Shown here: piece after piece, positions 16,655 to 24,620 of the stretch
Layout of the letters: each line of letters begins with the position of its first letter
Numbering within the stretch: the first letter of the stretch is position 1
NCBI RefSeq assembly: GCF_009905615.1
Contig: NZ_JAAAKW010000033.1
Span: 1 to 42,151, forward strand
Reading direction: 5' to 3'
From: Pseudomonas sp. SLFW
GTDB taxonomy: Bacteria > Pseudomonadota > Gammaproteobacteria > Pseudomonadales > Pseudomonadaceae
DNA: 42,151 bases
Position numbers and translations under genes: made by a program
Notes under the pieces: model-generated
Database searches by the model: none
What the model saw: the letters and a program-made list of their open reading frames with translations, nothing else
What the model was told of the DNA's origin: nothing

Positions 16655-16960
16655 TTACCAGCTGGCTTTAACCAGACCTGGTACGTCACCACGCATAGCA
16701 GCTTCACGCAGCTTGTTACGGCCGAGGCCGAACTTGCGGTAAACGCCGTGCGGACGACCAGTCAGGCGGCAACGGTTACGCATGCGCGATGCGCTTGCGT
16801 CACGTGGTTGCTTCTGCAGCGCTACGGTAGCTTCCCAACGCGCTTCTGGACTTGCGTTCAGATCGACGATGATTGCTTTCAGTGCTGCACGCTTGGTGGC
16901 GTACTTGGCAACGGTGAGCTGACGCTTCAGCTCACGGTTTTTCATGCTCTTCTTGGCCAT
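16655..16960 (-). CDS. rpsN: 30S ribosomal protein S14, zinc-free form
   Basis: S14 is a late-assembling protein of the 30S head. The 101 residues begin [14 protein letters not shown] at 16960; the frame extends upstream to 17002 without support. It is the long form without the CxxC zinc ribbon; [20 protein letters not shown] marks the conserved C-terminal half. It follows rplE by 13 bases and is followed by the unusual spacer before rpsH. Confidence 0.99.
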
Positions 16961-16973
16961 GGTCCTACTCCAA

Positions 16974-17513
16974 TCAGTTGCGGAACGGGAACTTGAAAGC
17001 ACGCAGCAATGCGCGACCTTCTTCGTCCGTACGAGCAGTGGTGGTCAGGGTAATGTCCAGACCGCGCAGGGCATCGATCTTGTCGTAGTCGATTTCCGGG
17101 AAAATGATCTGCTCTTTCACACCCATGCTGTAGTTGCCACGACCATCGAAGGACTTGGCATTCAGGCCGCGGAAGTCGCGAACCCGAGGCAGGGAGATCG
17201 ACAGCAGACGATCCAGGAATTCATACATACGCTCACGGCGCAGAGTCACTTTGACGCCGATCGGCCAGCCTTCGCGGACTTTGAAGCCAGCGATGGATTT
17301 ACGAGCGTAGGTCACAACGACTTTCTGGCCGGTGATCTTTTCCAGGTCAGCAACTGCATGCTCGATGACTTTTTTGTCGCCGATTGCTTCGCCGAGACCC
17401 ATGTTCAGGGTGATCTTTGTTACGCGTGGAACTTCCATCACGTTCGACAGCTTAAGTTCTTCCTTAAGCTTCGGTGCGATTTCCTTCCAGTAAATCTCTT
17501 TCAGTCGTGCCAT
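16974..17513 (-). CDS. rplE: 50S ribosomal protein L5
   Basis: L5 binds 5S rRNA and contacts the P-site tRNA. The 179 residues carry the family motifs [53 protein letters not shown] and [21 protein letters not shown]. It lies between rplX and rpsN. Confidence 0.99.
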
Positions 17514-17533
17514 GGTCTTCTACCTAGCAGTGT

Positions 17534-17848
17534 TCAAGCATCAACCGCTTTTTGGGTCGACTTGAAGACACGAATTTTTTTGCCGTCTTCAACTTTGAAA
17601 CCAACGCGGTCAGCCTTGTTGGTTGCGCCGTTGAAAATGGCGACGTTGGAAGCGTGCAGTGGCGCTTCTTTCTCGACGATACCGCCCTGTACGCCCGACA
17701 TCGGGTTAGGCTTGGTATGACGCTTCACCAGGTTAATCCCACCAACGACCAAACGGTCGTCAGCGAGAACCTTGAGCACCTTACCGCGCTTACCTTTGTC
17801 TTTGCCGGCGATCACGATGATCTCGTCGTCACGACGAATCTTTTGCAT
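17534..17848 (-). CDS. rplX: 50S ribosomal protein L24
   Basis: L24 initiates 50S assembly together with L3. The 104 residues start MQKIRRDDEIIVIAGKDKGK, the KOW motif, followed by VKRHTKPNPMSGVQGGI and the C-terminal RVGFKVEDGKKIRVFKST. It lies 11 bases after rplN in the spc operon. Confidence 0.99.
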   Translation of the reverse strand: MQKIRRDDEIIVIAGKDKGKRGKVLKVLADDRLVVGGINLVKRHTKPNPMSGVQGGIVEKEAPLHASNVAIFNGATNKADRVGFKVEDGKKIRVFKSTQKAVDA

Positions 17849-17859
17849 GTCGGATCTCC

Positions 17860-18228
17860 TTACAGCACTTCTGGGGCGAGCGAGACGATCTTCATGAACT
17901 TCTCAGTACGAAGTTCACGGGTCACTGGCCCAAAGATACGGGTGCCGATCGGCTCTTGCTTGTTGTTCAACAGAACAGCAGCGTTGCCATCGAAGCGGAT
18001 GATGGAGCCGTCTGCACGACGAACACCGTGGCGAGTGCGGACTACAACAGCAGTCATCACTTGGCCTTTTTTCACCTTACCGCGCGGAATTGCTTCCTTG
18101 ACGGTCACTTTGATGATGTCACCGATACCAGCGTAACGACGATGAGAGCCACCAAGCACCTTGATGCACATAACGCGGCGAGCGCCGCTGTTATCGGCCA
18201 CATCGAGCATGGATTGAGTCTGAATCAT
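17860..18228 (-). CDS. rplN: 50S ribosomal protein L14
   Basis: L14 lies at the subunit interface of the 50S particle. The 122 residues match the family closely: MIQTQSMLDVADNSGARRVM, then the GSHRRYAGIGDIIKVTVKEA segment and GTRIFGPVTRELR near the end. This is conventionally the first gene of the spc operon. Only 23 bases separate it from rpsQ and no promoter or terminator is visible, so S10 and spc appear to be one transcript here. Confidence 0.99.
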   Translation of the reverse strand: MIQTQSMLDVADNSGARRVMCIKVLGGSHRRYAGIGDIIKVTVKEAIPRGKVKKGQVMTAVVVRTRHGVRRADGSIIRFDGNAAVLLNNKQEPIGTRIFGPVTRELRTEKFMKIVSLAPEVL

Positions 18229-18251
18229 ATAATTTCTCCGACCCCTAGCCC

Positions 18252-18518
18252 TTAGACTTCCACAGCGCGTTCGAGAACATCAACCAGCGCCCAAGATTTA
18301 GTCTTGGCCATCGGACGAGTTTCACGAATAGTGACCTTGTCGCCGATGTGGCATTGGTTGGTTTCGTCGTGCGCGTGCAGCTTAGTCGAACGCTTAACGT
18401 ATTTACCGTAGATAGGGTGCTTTACGCGACGCTCAATCAGTACGGTGATGGTCTTGTCCATCTTGTCGCTGACGACACGGCCAGTCAGCGTACGGACGGT
18501 TTTTTCGGCTTCAGCCAT
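18252..18518 (-). CDS. rpsQ: 30S ribosomal protein S17
   Basis: S17 is a primary binder of the 5' domain of 16S rRNA. The 88-residue protein has the OB-fold signatures TLTGRVVSDKMDKTITVLIE, KYVKRSTKLHAHDE and GDKVTIRETRPMAKTKSW. It is conventionally the last gene of the S10 operon and starts two bases after the rpmC stop. Confidence 0.99.
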   Translation of the reverse strand: MAEAEKTVRTLTGRVVSDKMDKTITVLIERRVKHPIYGKYVKRSTKLHAHDETNQCHIGDKVTIRETRPMAKTKSWALVDVLERAVEV

Positions 18519-18520
18519 GA

Positions 18521-18712
18521 TTACTTACCTGCCTGCTGGTTGAGCACAGTCTTCACGCGAGCGATGTCACGCTTAACTTGCGAGAGCAGGTGAGACTGCC
18601 CCAACTGGCCAGTTGCTTTCTGCATACGCAGATTGAACTGGTCGCGCAGCAAGCCGAGCAGTTGCTCGTTCAGTTGCTGTGCTGATTTTTCACGAAGTTC
18701 ATTCGCTTTCAT
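18521..18712 (-). CDS. rpmC: 50S ribosomal protein L29
   Basis: A 63-residue two-helix protein near the peptide exit tunnel. It opens [20 protein letters not shown] and contains [13 protein letters not shown] and [16 protein letters not shown]. The ATG at 18712 shares one base with the rplP stop (TGATG), so translation is probably coupled; a GTG one codon earlier (18715) is a possible alternative. Confidence 0.98.
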
Positions 18713-19125
18713 CACATCACCGTCCGCTTAACAAAGGAGGTGGCGAGCGGCAGCTTTGCAGCAGCCAGGGCGAAAGCCTCACGCGCCAACTCTTCGGAAA
18801 CACCCTCGATTTCATACAGGACTTTGCCTGGCTGAATCTGGGCAACCCAGTATTCGACGTTACCCTTACCTTTACCCATCCGAACTTCGAGGGGCTTTTT
18901 GGAAATAGGCTTGTCCGGGAATACACGGATCCAGATCTTGCCGCCACGTTTTACGTGACGGGTCAGAGCACGACGCGCTGACTCGATCTGACGAGCGGTG
19001 AGACGACCACGAGCAACAGACTTCAGCGCGAACTCGCCGAAGCTGACTTTGCTACCGCGCAGCGCCAGACCACGGTTGTGGCCGGTCATCTGCTTGCGGA
19101 ACTTCGTACGCTTTGGTTGCAACAT
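18712..19125 (-). CDS. rplP: 50S ribosomal protein L16
   Basis: L16 stabilises the A-site side of the peptidyl transferase centre. The 137 residues open [20 protein letters not shown] and contain [19 protein letters not shown] and [20 protein letters not shown]. The stop overlaps the rpmC start by one base. A 12-base gap precedes it after rpsC. Confidence 0.99.
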
Positions 19126-19137
19126 TTGGCGTACCCC

Positions 19138-19824
19138 TTACTTAGCAGCTTTTTTACGAGGCGCTGGTGCTTGTGGTTTCAGTTCTTCTTGGCGACCACC
19201 AATTACTTCGCCTTTGAAGATCCAAACCTTGACACCGATCACACCGTAAGTGGTGTGAGCTTCGTAGTTGGCATAGTCGATGTCGGCACGCAGGGTGTGC
19301 AGTGGCACACGACCTTCGCGATACCATTCAGTACGTGCGATTTCAGCACCGCCGAGACGACCGCTCACTTGGATTTTGATGCCTTTGGCACCAATGCGCA
19401 TGGCGTTCTGTACGGCGCGTTTCATGGCGCGACGGAACATCACACGACGCTCCAGCTGCTGAGCTACGCTCTGAGCAACCAGCATACCGTCGAGCTCCGG
19501 CTTGCGGATCTCTTCGATATTGATGTGCACAGGCACACCCATTTGCTTGGTCAGGTCCTGACGCAGTTTCTCAACATCTTCACCTTTCTTCCCGATAACG
19601 ATACCTGGACGAGCGGTGTGGATGGTGATGCGTGCAGTTTGAGCCGGACGATGGATATCGATACGGCTAACGGACGCGCTTTTTAGTTTGTCTTGGAGAT
19701 ACTCACGCACCTTCAGATCTGCGAGCAAATAGTCCGCATAAGTCCGACCGTCTGCGTACCAGACGGAGGTGTGCTCCTTGACGATTCCCAGGCGAATGCC
19801 AATGGGATGTACTTTCTGACCCAT
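19138..19824 (-). CDS. rpsC: 30S ribosomal protein S3
   Basis: S3 lines the mRNA entry site and has helicase-related function. The 228-residue protein begins MGQKVHPIGIRLGIVKEHTS at 19824; the 28 upstream residues in the same frame overlap rplV and are not part of it. The KH domain (ARPGIVIGKKGEDVEKLR) and the C-terminal domain (GRLGGAEIARTEWYREGRVP) are present. The tail is Lys/Ala/Pro-rich. Confidence 0.99.
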   Translation of the reverse strand: MGQKVHPIGIRLGIVKEHTSVWYADGRTYADYLLADLKVREYLQDKLKSASVSRIDIHRPAQTARITIHTARPGIVIGKKGEDVEKLRQDLTKQMGVPVHINIEEIRKPELDGMLVAQSVAQQLERRVMFRRAMKRAVQNAMRIGAKGIKIQVSGRLGGAEIARTEWYREGRVPLHTLRADIDYANYEAHTTYGVIGVKVWIFKGEVIGGRQEELKPQAPAPRKKAAK

Positions 19825-19837
19825 CTCTTCGACTCCG

Positions 19838-20170
19838 TTACTTGTCAGCAACCTTGACAGTGATATGGCAAGACCGCTTGACGATGCGATCAGCACGGCC
19901 TTTGGCACGTGGCATGATGCGCTTCAGCGAACGCCCTTCGTTGACGAAAACGGTGGAGACCTTGAGGTCATCAACGTCTGCGCCTTCGTTATGCTCGGCG
20001 TTGGCTACGGCCGACTCCAGCACTTTTTTCATGATCTCGGCGGCTTTCTTACTGCTGAAAGCCAACAGGTTGAGCGCTTCGCCCACCTTCTTCCCGCGGA
20101 TCTGGTCGGCGACCAAGCGGGCTTTCTGGGCGGAGATTCGAGCGCCCGACAACTTAGCGGCTACTTCCAT
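19838..20170 (-). CDS. rplV: 50S ribosomal protein L22
   Basis: L22 reaches into the exit tunnel with a beta-hairpin and is a site of macrolide resistance mutations. The 110 residues contain [36 protein letters not shown] and the hairpin region [20 protein letters not shown]; no hairpin deletion or duplication is seen. It lies between rpsS and rpsC. Confidence 0.99.
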
Positions 20171-20183
20171 CGTTCCTTACCCC

Positions 20184-20459
20184 TTAACGCTTGGCTTTCT
20201 TGTCTGCCACGTGCCCACGATAAGTGCGGGTACCGGCAAACTCGCCCAGTTTGTGGCCGACCATGTCTTCGTTCACGAGAACAGGAACATGCTGACGACC
20301 GTTATGCACAGCAATGGTCAAACCGACCATTTGTGGCAGGATCATCGAACGACGCGACCAGGTCTTAACCGGTTTGCGATCGTTCTTTTCCGCCGCCACT
20401 TCGATCTTCTTCAGTAGGTGAAGATCAATAAAAGGACCTTTTTTCAGAGAACGTGGCAC
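20184..20459 (-). CDS. rpsS: 30S ribosomal protein S19
   Basis: S19 forms part of the 30S head with S13. The 91 residues start MPRSLKKGPFIDLHLLKK and contain WSRRSMILPQMVGLTIAVHN and FAGTRTYRGHVADKKAKR at the end. It lies 16 bases after rplB. Confidence 0.99.
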   Translation of the reverse strand: MPRSLKKGPFIDLHLLKKIEVAAEKNDRKPVKTWSRRSMILPQMVGLTIAVHNGRQHVPVLVNEDMVGHKLGEFAGTRTYRGHVADKKAKR

Positions 20460-20475
20460 TGTCGTATCCCTCTAT

Positions 20476-21300
20476 TTACTTGCGACGACGGACGATCATT
20501 TTGTCGGTACGCTTATTACCACGAGTCTTCGCGCCCTTAGTCGGGAAGCCCCACGGCGATACCGGATGACGACCACCAGAGGTACGACCTTCACCACCAC
20601 CATGTGGGTGGTCAACCGGGTTCATGGCAACACCACGAACGGTTGGGCGAACGCCACGCCAGCGCTTGGCACCAGCTTTACCCAGCGAACGCAGGCTGTG
20701 CTCGGAGTTGGAAACCTCACCGAGAGTTGCACGGCATTCGGACAGGACTTTACGCATTTCACCGGAGCGAAGACGCAGAGTCACGTAGACACCTTCACGA
20801 GCGACCAACTGAGCCGAAGCACCAGCGGAACGCGCGATTTGAGCGCCTTTACCAGGTTTCAGTTCGATACCGTGAACGGTGGAACCAACTGGGATGTTAC
20901 GCAGTTGCAGAGCGTTGCCCGGCTTGATTGGAGCCAAGGCACCTGCAATCAGCTGGTCGCCAGCACTCACGCCTTTAGGCGCGATGATGTAACGACGCTC
21001 GCCGTCTGCGTACAGCAGCAGTGCGATGTGAGCAGTACGGTTTGGATCGTATTCAATGCGCTCGACGGTGGCAGCGATGCCATCCTTGTCGTTGCGACGG
21101 AAGTCGACCAGACGATAATGCTGCTTATGACCACCACCTACGTGACGAGTAGTGATGCGGCCATTGTTGTTACGACCACCAGACTTCGATTTTTTCTCGA
21201 GCAGCGGTGCGTGAGGAGCGCCTTTGTGCAGCTCCTTGTTGACCACCTTGACCACAAAACGGCGGCCAGGGGAAGTCGGTTTGCATTTAACGATTGCCAT
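20476..21300 (-). CDS. rplB: 50S ribosomal protein L2
   Basis: L2 is required for subunit association and peptidyl transfer and is one of the most conserved ribosomal proteins. The 274 residues show MAIVKCKPTSPGRRFVVKV, an RNA-binding region GRNNNGRITTRHVGGGHKQH, and the C-terminal MNPVDHPHGGGEGRTSGGRH loop, which includes the conserved His near the peptidyl transferase centre. Confidence 0.99.
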   Translation of the reverse strand: MAIVKCKPTSPGRRFVVKVVNKELHKGAPHAPLLEKKSKSGGRNNNGRITTRHVGGGHKQHYRLVDFRRNDKDGIAATVERIEYDPNRTAHIALLLYADGERRYIIAPKGVSAGDQLIAGALAPIKPGNALQLRNIPVGSTVHGIELKPGKGAQIARSAGASAQLVAREGVYVTLRLRSGEMRKVLSECRATLGEVSNSEHSLRSLGKAGAKRWRGVRPTVRGVAMNPVDHPHGGGEGRTSGGRHPVSPWGFPTKGAKTRGNKRTDKMIVRRRK

Positions 21301-21314
21301 GATGCACCCCTTCC

Positions 21315-21614
21315 TTACTCAGCACTGCTGCTGAAATCGAGATCTTGGCCTGGCTGAAGGGAGATAACCGCCTTCTTCCAGTCATTACGCTTGCCCAGAC
21401 CGCGAGCAGTGCGTTTGGTCTTACCCAGAACATTCAGGGTAGTGACGCGCTCTACTTTCACGCTGAACAGGCTTTCGACGGCCTTCTTGATTTCCAGCTT
21501 GGTTGCATCAGTAGCAACCTTGAAAACGAACTGACCTTTCTTGTCTGCCAGAACCGTAGCCTTCTCGGAAACGTGCGGGCCAAGCAGAACTTTAAATACG
21601 CGTTCCTGGTTCAT
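21315..21614 (-). CDS. rplW: 50S ribosomal protein L23
   Basis: L23 sits at the tunnel exit and is the docking point for trigger factor and the signal recognition particle. The 99 residues contain LLGPHVSEKATVLADKKGQ, TDATKLEIKKAVESLFSVKV and GKTKRTARGLGKRNDWKKA. The ATG overlaps the rplD stop by four bases (ATGA), indicating coupled translation. Confidence 0.99.
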   Translation of the reverse strand: MNQERVFKVLLGPHVSEKATVLADKKGQFVFKVATDATKLEIKKAVESLFSVKVERVTTLNVLGKTKRTARGLGKRNDWKKAVISLQPGQDLDFSSSAE

Positions 21615-22213
21615 CCCAGCAGCTCCTCGAATTTCTTCACGGCCGACACAGTGATCAACACTTTGTCGTATGCGATCAGACTAACTGGATCGGAACCTTG
21701 CACATCACGTACATCAACGTGTGGCAGGTTGCGAGCAGCCAGGTACAGGTTCTGATCAACAGCATCCGACACGATCAACACGTCGGTCAGGCTCATGTCG
21801 TTCAGCTTGCCCAGCAGGTCTTTGGTTTTCGGCGATTCAACGGCGAAATCCTGAACCACGACCAGACGATCAGTACGAACCAGCTCAGCGAGGATGGAGC
21901 GCAGTGCTGCGCGATACATCTTCTTGTTGAGCTTCTGAGAGTGGTCCTGAGGACGTGCTGCGAATGTGGTACCGCCGCCACGCCAGATTGGGCTACGGAT
22001 AGTACCGGCACGAGCACGGCCAGTACCCTTCTGACGCCATGGGCGCTTGCCGCCACCGGAAACGTCGGAACGGGTCTTTTGCTGCTTGCTACCTTGACGG
22101 CCGCCAGCCATGTAGGCCACGACTGCTTGGTGAACCAGCGTCTCGTTGAACTCGCCGCCGAATGTCAGTTCGGAAACTTCGATCGCTTGAGCGTCATTTA
22201 CATTTAATTGCAT
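21611..22213 (-). CDS. rplD: 50S ribosomal protein L4
   Basis: L4 is an early 50S assembly protein and in E. coli represses the S10 operon through its leader RNA. The 200 residues contain the long extended loop that enters the exit tunnel (RPWRQKGTGRARAGTIRSP, then WRGGGTTFAARPQDHSQKLN). The S10 leader here is very short, so whether L4 acts the same way is doubtful. Confidence 0.99.
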   Translation of the reverse strand: MQLNVNDAQAIEVSELTFGGEFNETLVHQAVVAYMAGGRQGSKQQKTRSDVSGGGKRPWRQKGTGRARAGTIRSPIWRGGGTTFAARPQDHSQKLNKKMYRAALRSILAELVRTDRLVVVQDFAVESPKTKDLLGKLNDMSLTDVLIVSDAVDQNLYLAARNLPHVDVRDVQGSDPVSLIAYDKVLITVSAVKKFEELLG

Positions 22214-22225
22214 GTCAGCTTCCCC

Positions 22226-22861
22226 TTAACCGCGAGCCTTGGCTGCTGGACGTACAACCAGGTTGCCGCCAGTAGCGCCAGGAACAGCGCCCTTGACCAA
22301 CAACAGATTGCGTTCAGCGTCCACACGCACTACTTCCAGGGACTGCACGGTCACGCGCTCAGCGCCCATATGACCGGACATTTTTTTGCCCTTGAATACA
22401 CGACCAGGAGTCTGGCACTGGCCGATAGAGCCCGGGACGCGGTGGGAAACGGAGTTACCGTGAGTATTATCTTGACCACGGAAATTGTGGCGCTTGATAG
22501 TACCTGCGAAACCCTTACCCTTGGACTGACCGGTCACATCGACCAGTTGACCAGCGGCGAAGATTTCTGCATTGATCAGATCACCAGCCTGGTACTCGCC
22601 TTCTTCAAGACGGAATTCCAGAACGGTGCGACCCGCGGCAACGTTCGCTTTAGCGAAGTGACCTGCTTGAGCAGCAGTCACGCGCGAAGCACGACGCTCA
22701 CCGACAGTGACTTGCACTGCGCGATAGCCATCGCTTTCTTCGGTTTTGAACTGGGTGACGCGATTCGGCTCGATCTCAATGACCGTGACCGGAATGGAGA
22801 CACCTTCTTCGGTGAAAATACGAGTCATGCCCGCTTTTCGACCGACTACACCAATAGTCAT
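22226..22861 (-). CDS. rplC: 50S ribosomal protein L3
   Basis: L3 starts 50S assembly and reaches the peptidyl transferase centre. The 211 residues start MTIGVVGRKAGMTRIFTEEG at 22861, with GAGG upstream; the frame continues to 22894 without support. The central RGQDNTHGNSVSHRVPGSIG loop holds the Gln-containing site (GSIGQCQTPGRVFKGKKM) that is methylated in E. coli. It follows rpsJ by 81 bases. Confidence 0.98.
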   Translation of the reverse strand: MTIGVVGRKAGMTRIFTEEGVSIPVTVIEIEPNRVTQFKTEESDGYRAVQVTVGERRASRVTAAQAGHFAKANVAAGRTVLEFRLEEGEYQAGDLINAEIFAAGQLVDVTGQSKGKGFAGTIKRHNFRGQDNTHGNSVSHRVPGSIGQCQTPGRVFKGKKMSGHMGAERVTVQSLEVVRVDAERNLLLVKGAVPGATGGNLVVRPAAKARG

Positions 22862-22942
22862 GTTGTAAACCTCATAAGTGTACGGGGCTTTCACCCGCTA
22901 TGGCCGCCCATTTCAGAGCGTTACACGACTAAGACCCGAGTC

Positions 22943-23254
22943 TTAGCCGAGGCTGATCTGCACTTCCACACCTGCCGCAAGATCAAGCTTCATAAGTGCA
23001 TCAACGGTTTTATCCGTTGGCTGGACGATGTCCAGGACACGCTTATGAGTACGGATCTCGTACTGGTCGCGCGCGTCTTTGTTGACGTGCGGAGAAACCA
23101 GAACGGTGAACCGCTCTTTACGGGTAGGCAGTGGAATTGGACCACGCACTTGAGCACCAGTACGTTTCGCGGTTTCCACGATTTCCTGGGTGGATTGGTC
23201 GATCAGGCGATGGTCAAAAGCCTTCAACCTGATACGGATTTGCTGATTTTGCAT
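22943..23254 (-). CDS. rpsJ: 30S ribosomal protein S10 (NusE)
   Basis: S10 works in the 30S head and, as NusE, in transcription antitermination together with NusB and NusG. The 103 residues include [40 protein letters not shown] and [19 protein letters not shown]. It is the first gene of the S10 operon, with GGAG upstream of the ATG and a strong promoter at 23317-23345. Confidence 0.99.
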
Positions 23255-23316
23255 TGGATTTCAGACTCCGGCTGCTATTCCCAGCGAGCGCAATACGCCC
23301 GTTAAAAGGAGGCGCA

Positions 23317-23345
23317 ATTCTATAGACGAGCAATCAGGGTGTCAA
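23317..23345 (-). promoter_or_regulatory. S10 operon promoter ahead of rpsJ
   Basis: On the minus strand, a consensus TTGACA (23345-23340) and TAGAAT (23322-23317) are spaced by exactly 17 bases. The transcript start would be near 23310, giving a leader of about 55 bases to the rpsJ ATG. The promoter begins just after the tuf terminator, so the S10 operon is separated from the str operon. Confidence 0.9.
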
Positions 23346-23351
23346 CCCAAT

Positions 23352-23382
23352 AAAAAAGCCCCCGCAAGGCGGGGGCTTTTTT
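23352..23382 (-). terminator. Terminator of the str operon, after tuf
   Basis: AAAAAAGCCCCCGC (23352-23365) pairs perfectly with GCGGGGGCTTTTTT (23369-23382) around a three-base loop. It ends the minus-strand tuf transcript 14 bases after the stop codon. Confidence 0.95.
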
Positions 23383-23395
23383 GGCAAATCAACGC

Positions 23396-24589
23396 TTAGG
23401 CGATGATTTTGGCTACGACACCAGCGCCGACGGTACGACCGCCTTCACGGATGGCGAAACGCAGGCCGTCTTCCATTGCGATTGGCTTGATCAGAGTGAC
23501 GGAAACTTTAACGTTGTCACCTGGCATAACCATTTCGGTGCCTTCCGGCAGTTCGCAGCTACCAGTTACGTCGGTAGTACGGAAGTAGAACTGTGGACGG
23601 TAGCCTTTGAAGAACGGGGTGTGACGACCGCCTTCTTCCTTGCTCAGAACGTAGATTTCAGCTTCGAACTGAGTGTGAGGCTTGACGCTGCCTGGCTTGA
23701 CCAGAACCTGACCACGCTCAACGTCGTCACGCTTGGTGCCGCGCAGCAGAACGCCGCAGTTCTCGCCAGCACGACCTTCGTCCAGCAGCTTGCGGAACAT
23801 TTCAACGCCGGTGCAAGTCGTCTTGGTGGTCTCACGCAGACCCACGATCTCGACTTCTTCCTGGATGCGAACGATGCCACGCTCAACACGACCGGTCACA
23901 ACAGTACCGCGACCCGAGATCGAGAATACGTCTTCGATTGGCATCAGGAACGGCTTGTCGATAGCACGAACTGGTTCTGGGATGTAGCTGTCCAGAGTCT
24001 CTACCAGCTTCTTGACGGCAGTGGTGCCCATCTCATTGTCGTCCAGACCTTCCAGAGCCATACGAGCAGAACCGATGATGATCGGAGTGTCGTCGCCTGG
24101 GAAGTCATAGGTAGTCAGCAGATCGCGGACTTCCATTTCAACCAGTTCCAGCAGCTCAGCGTCGTCTACCAGGTCAGCCTTGTTCAGGAAGACCACGATG
24201 TACGGAACGCCAACCTGACGGGACAGCAGGATGTGCTCACGAGTTTGCGGCATCGGACCATCGGCGGCCGAGCAAACCAGGATCGCGCCGTCCATCTGGG
24301 CAGCACCGGTGATCATGTTTTTTACGTAGTCAGCGTGACCCGGGCAGTCAACGTGCGCGTAGTGACGAGCATGCGAGTCGTACTCTACGTGTGCAGTGTT
24401 GATGGTGATACCACGAGCCTTCTCTTCTGGAGCGCTGTCGATCTTGTCGAAGTCAACGCGAGCCGAACCGAAAACTTCGGAGCAAACACGGGTCAGAGCA
24501 GCGGTCAGAGTGGTTTTACCGTGGTCGACGTGACCGATGGTGCCGACGTTGACGTGCGGTTTGTTACGTTCAAATTTTTCTTTAGCCAC
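23396..24589 (-). CDS. tuf: Elongation factor Tu
   Basis: EF-Tu delivers aminoacyl-tRNA to the ribosome as a GTP complex. The 397 residues have G1 GHVDHGKT (19-26), the DCPGH motif (81-85) and NKAD (136-139), followed by the two beta-barrel domains (GRGTVVTGRVERG, then TEMVMPGDNVKV). The C-terminal GAGVVAKIIA is normal. It is the last gene of the str operon, 31 bases after fusA. It is the only tuf in the window; the second copy that P. aeruginosa has next to tRNA-Thr is missing here. Confidence 0.99.
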   Translation of the reverse strand: MAKEKFERNKPHVNVGTIGHVDHGKTTLTAALTRVCSEVFGSARVDFDKIDSAPEEKARGITINTAHVEYDSHARHYAHVDCPGHADYVKNMITGAAQMDGAILVCSAADGPMPQTREHILLSRQVGVPYIVVFLNKADLVDDAELLELVEMEVRDLLTTYDFPGDDTPIIIGSARMALEGLDDNEMGTTAVKKLVETLDSYIPEPVRAIDKPFLMPIEDVFSISGRGTVVTGRVERGIVRIQEEVEIVGLRETTKTTCTGVEMFRKLLDEGRAGENCGVLLRGTKRDDVERGQVLVKPGSVKPHTQFEAEIYVLSKEEGGRHTPFFKGYRPQFYFRTTDVTGSCELPEGTEMVMPGDNVKVSVTLIKPIAMEDGLRFAIREGGRTVGAGVVAKIIA

Positions 24590-24620
24590 GACAGTGAACT
24601 CCTAGCCTAAAGGGGCTGAA

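Noticed and set aside
16438..16707. An 89-residue open frame on the minus strand across the rpsN-rpsH spacer
   Set aside because: It begins inside rpsN in another frame, has no ribosome-binding site and runs through hairpin sequence. It looks like a chance frame.
22943..23254. A separate promoter between the S10 and spc parts (near rplN)
   Set aside because: The gap between rpsQ and rplN is 23 bases and shows no -35/-10 pair or terminator, so the two operons appear to be transcribed together from the rpsJ promoter.
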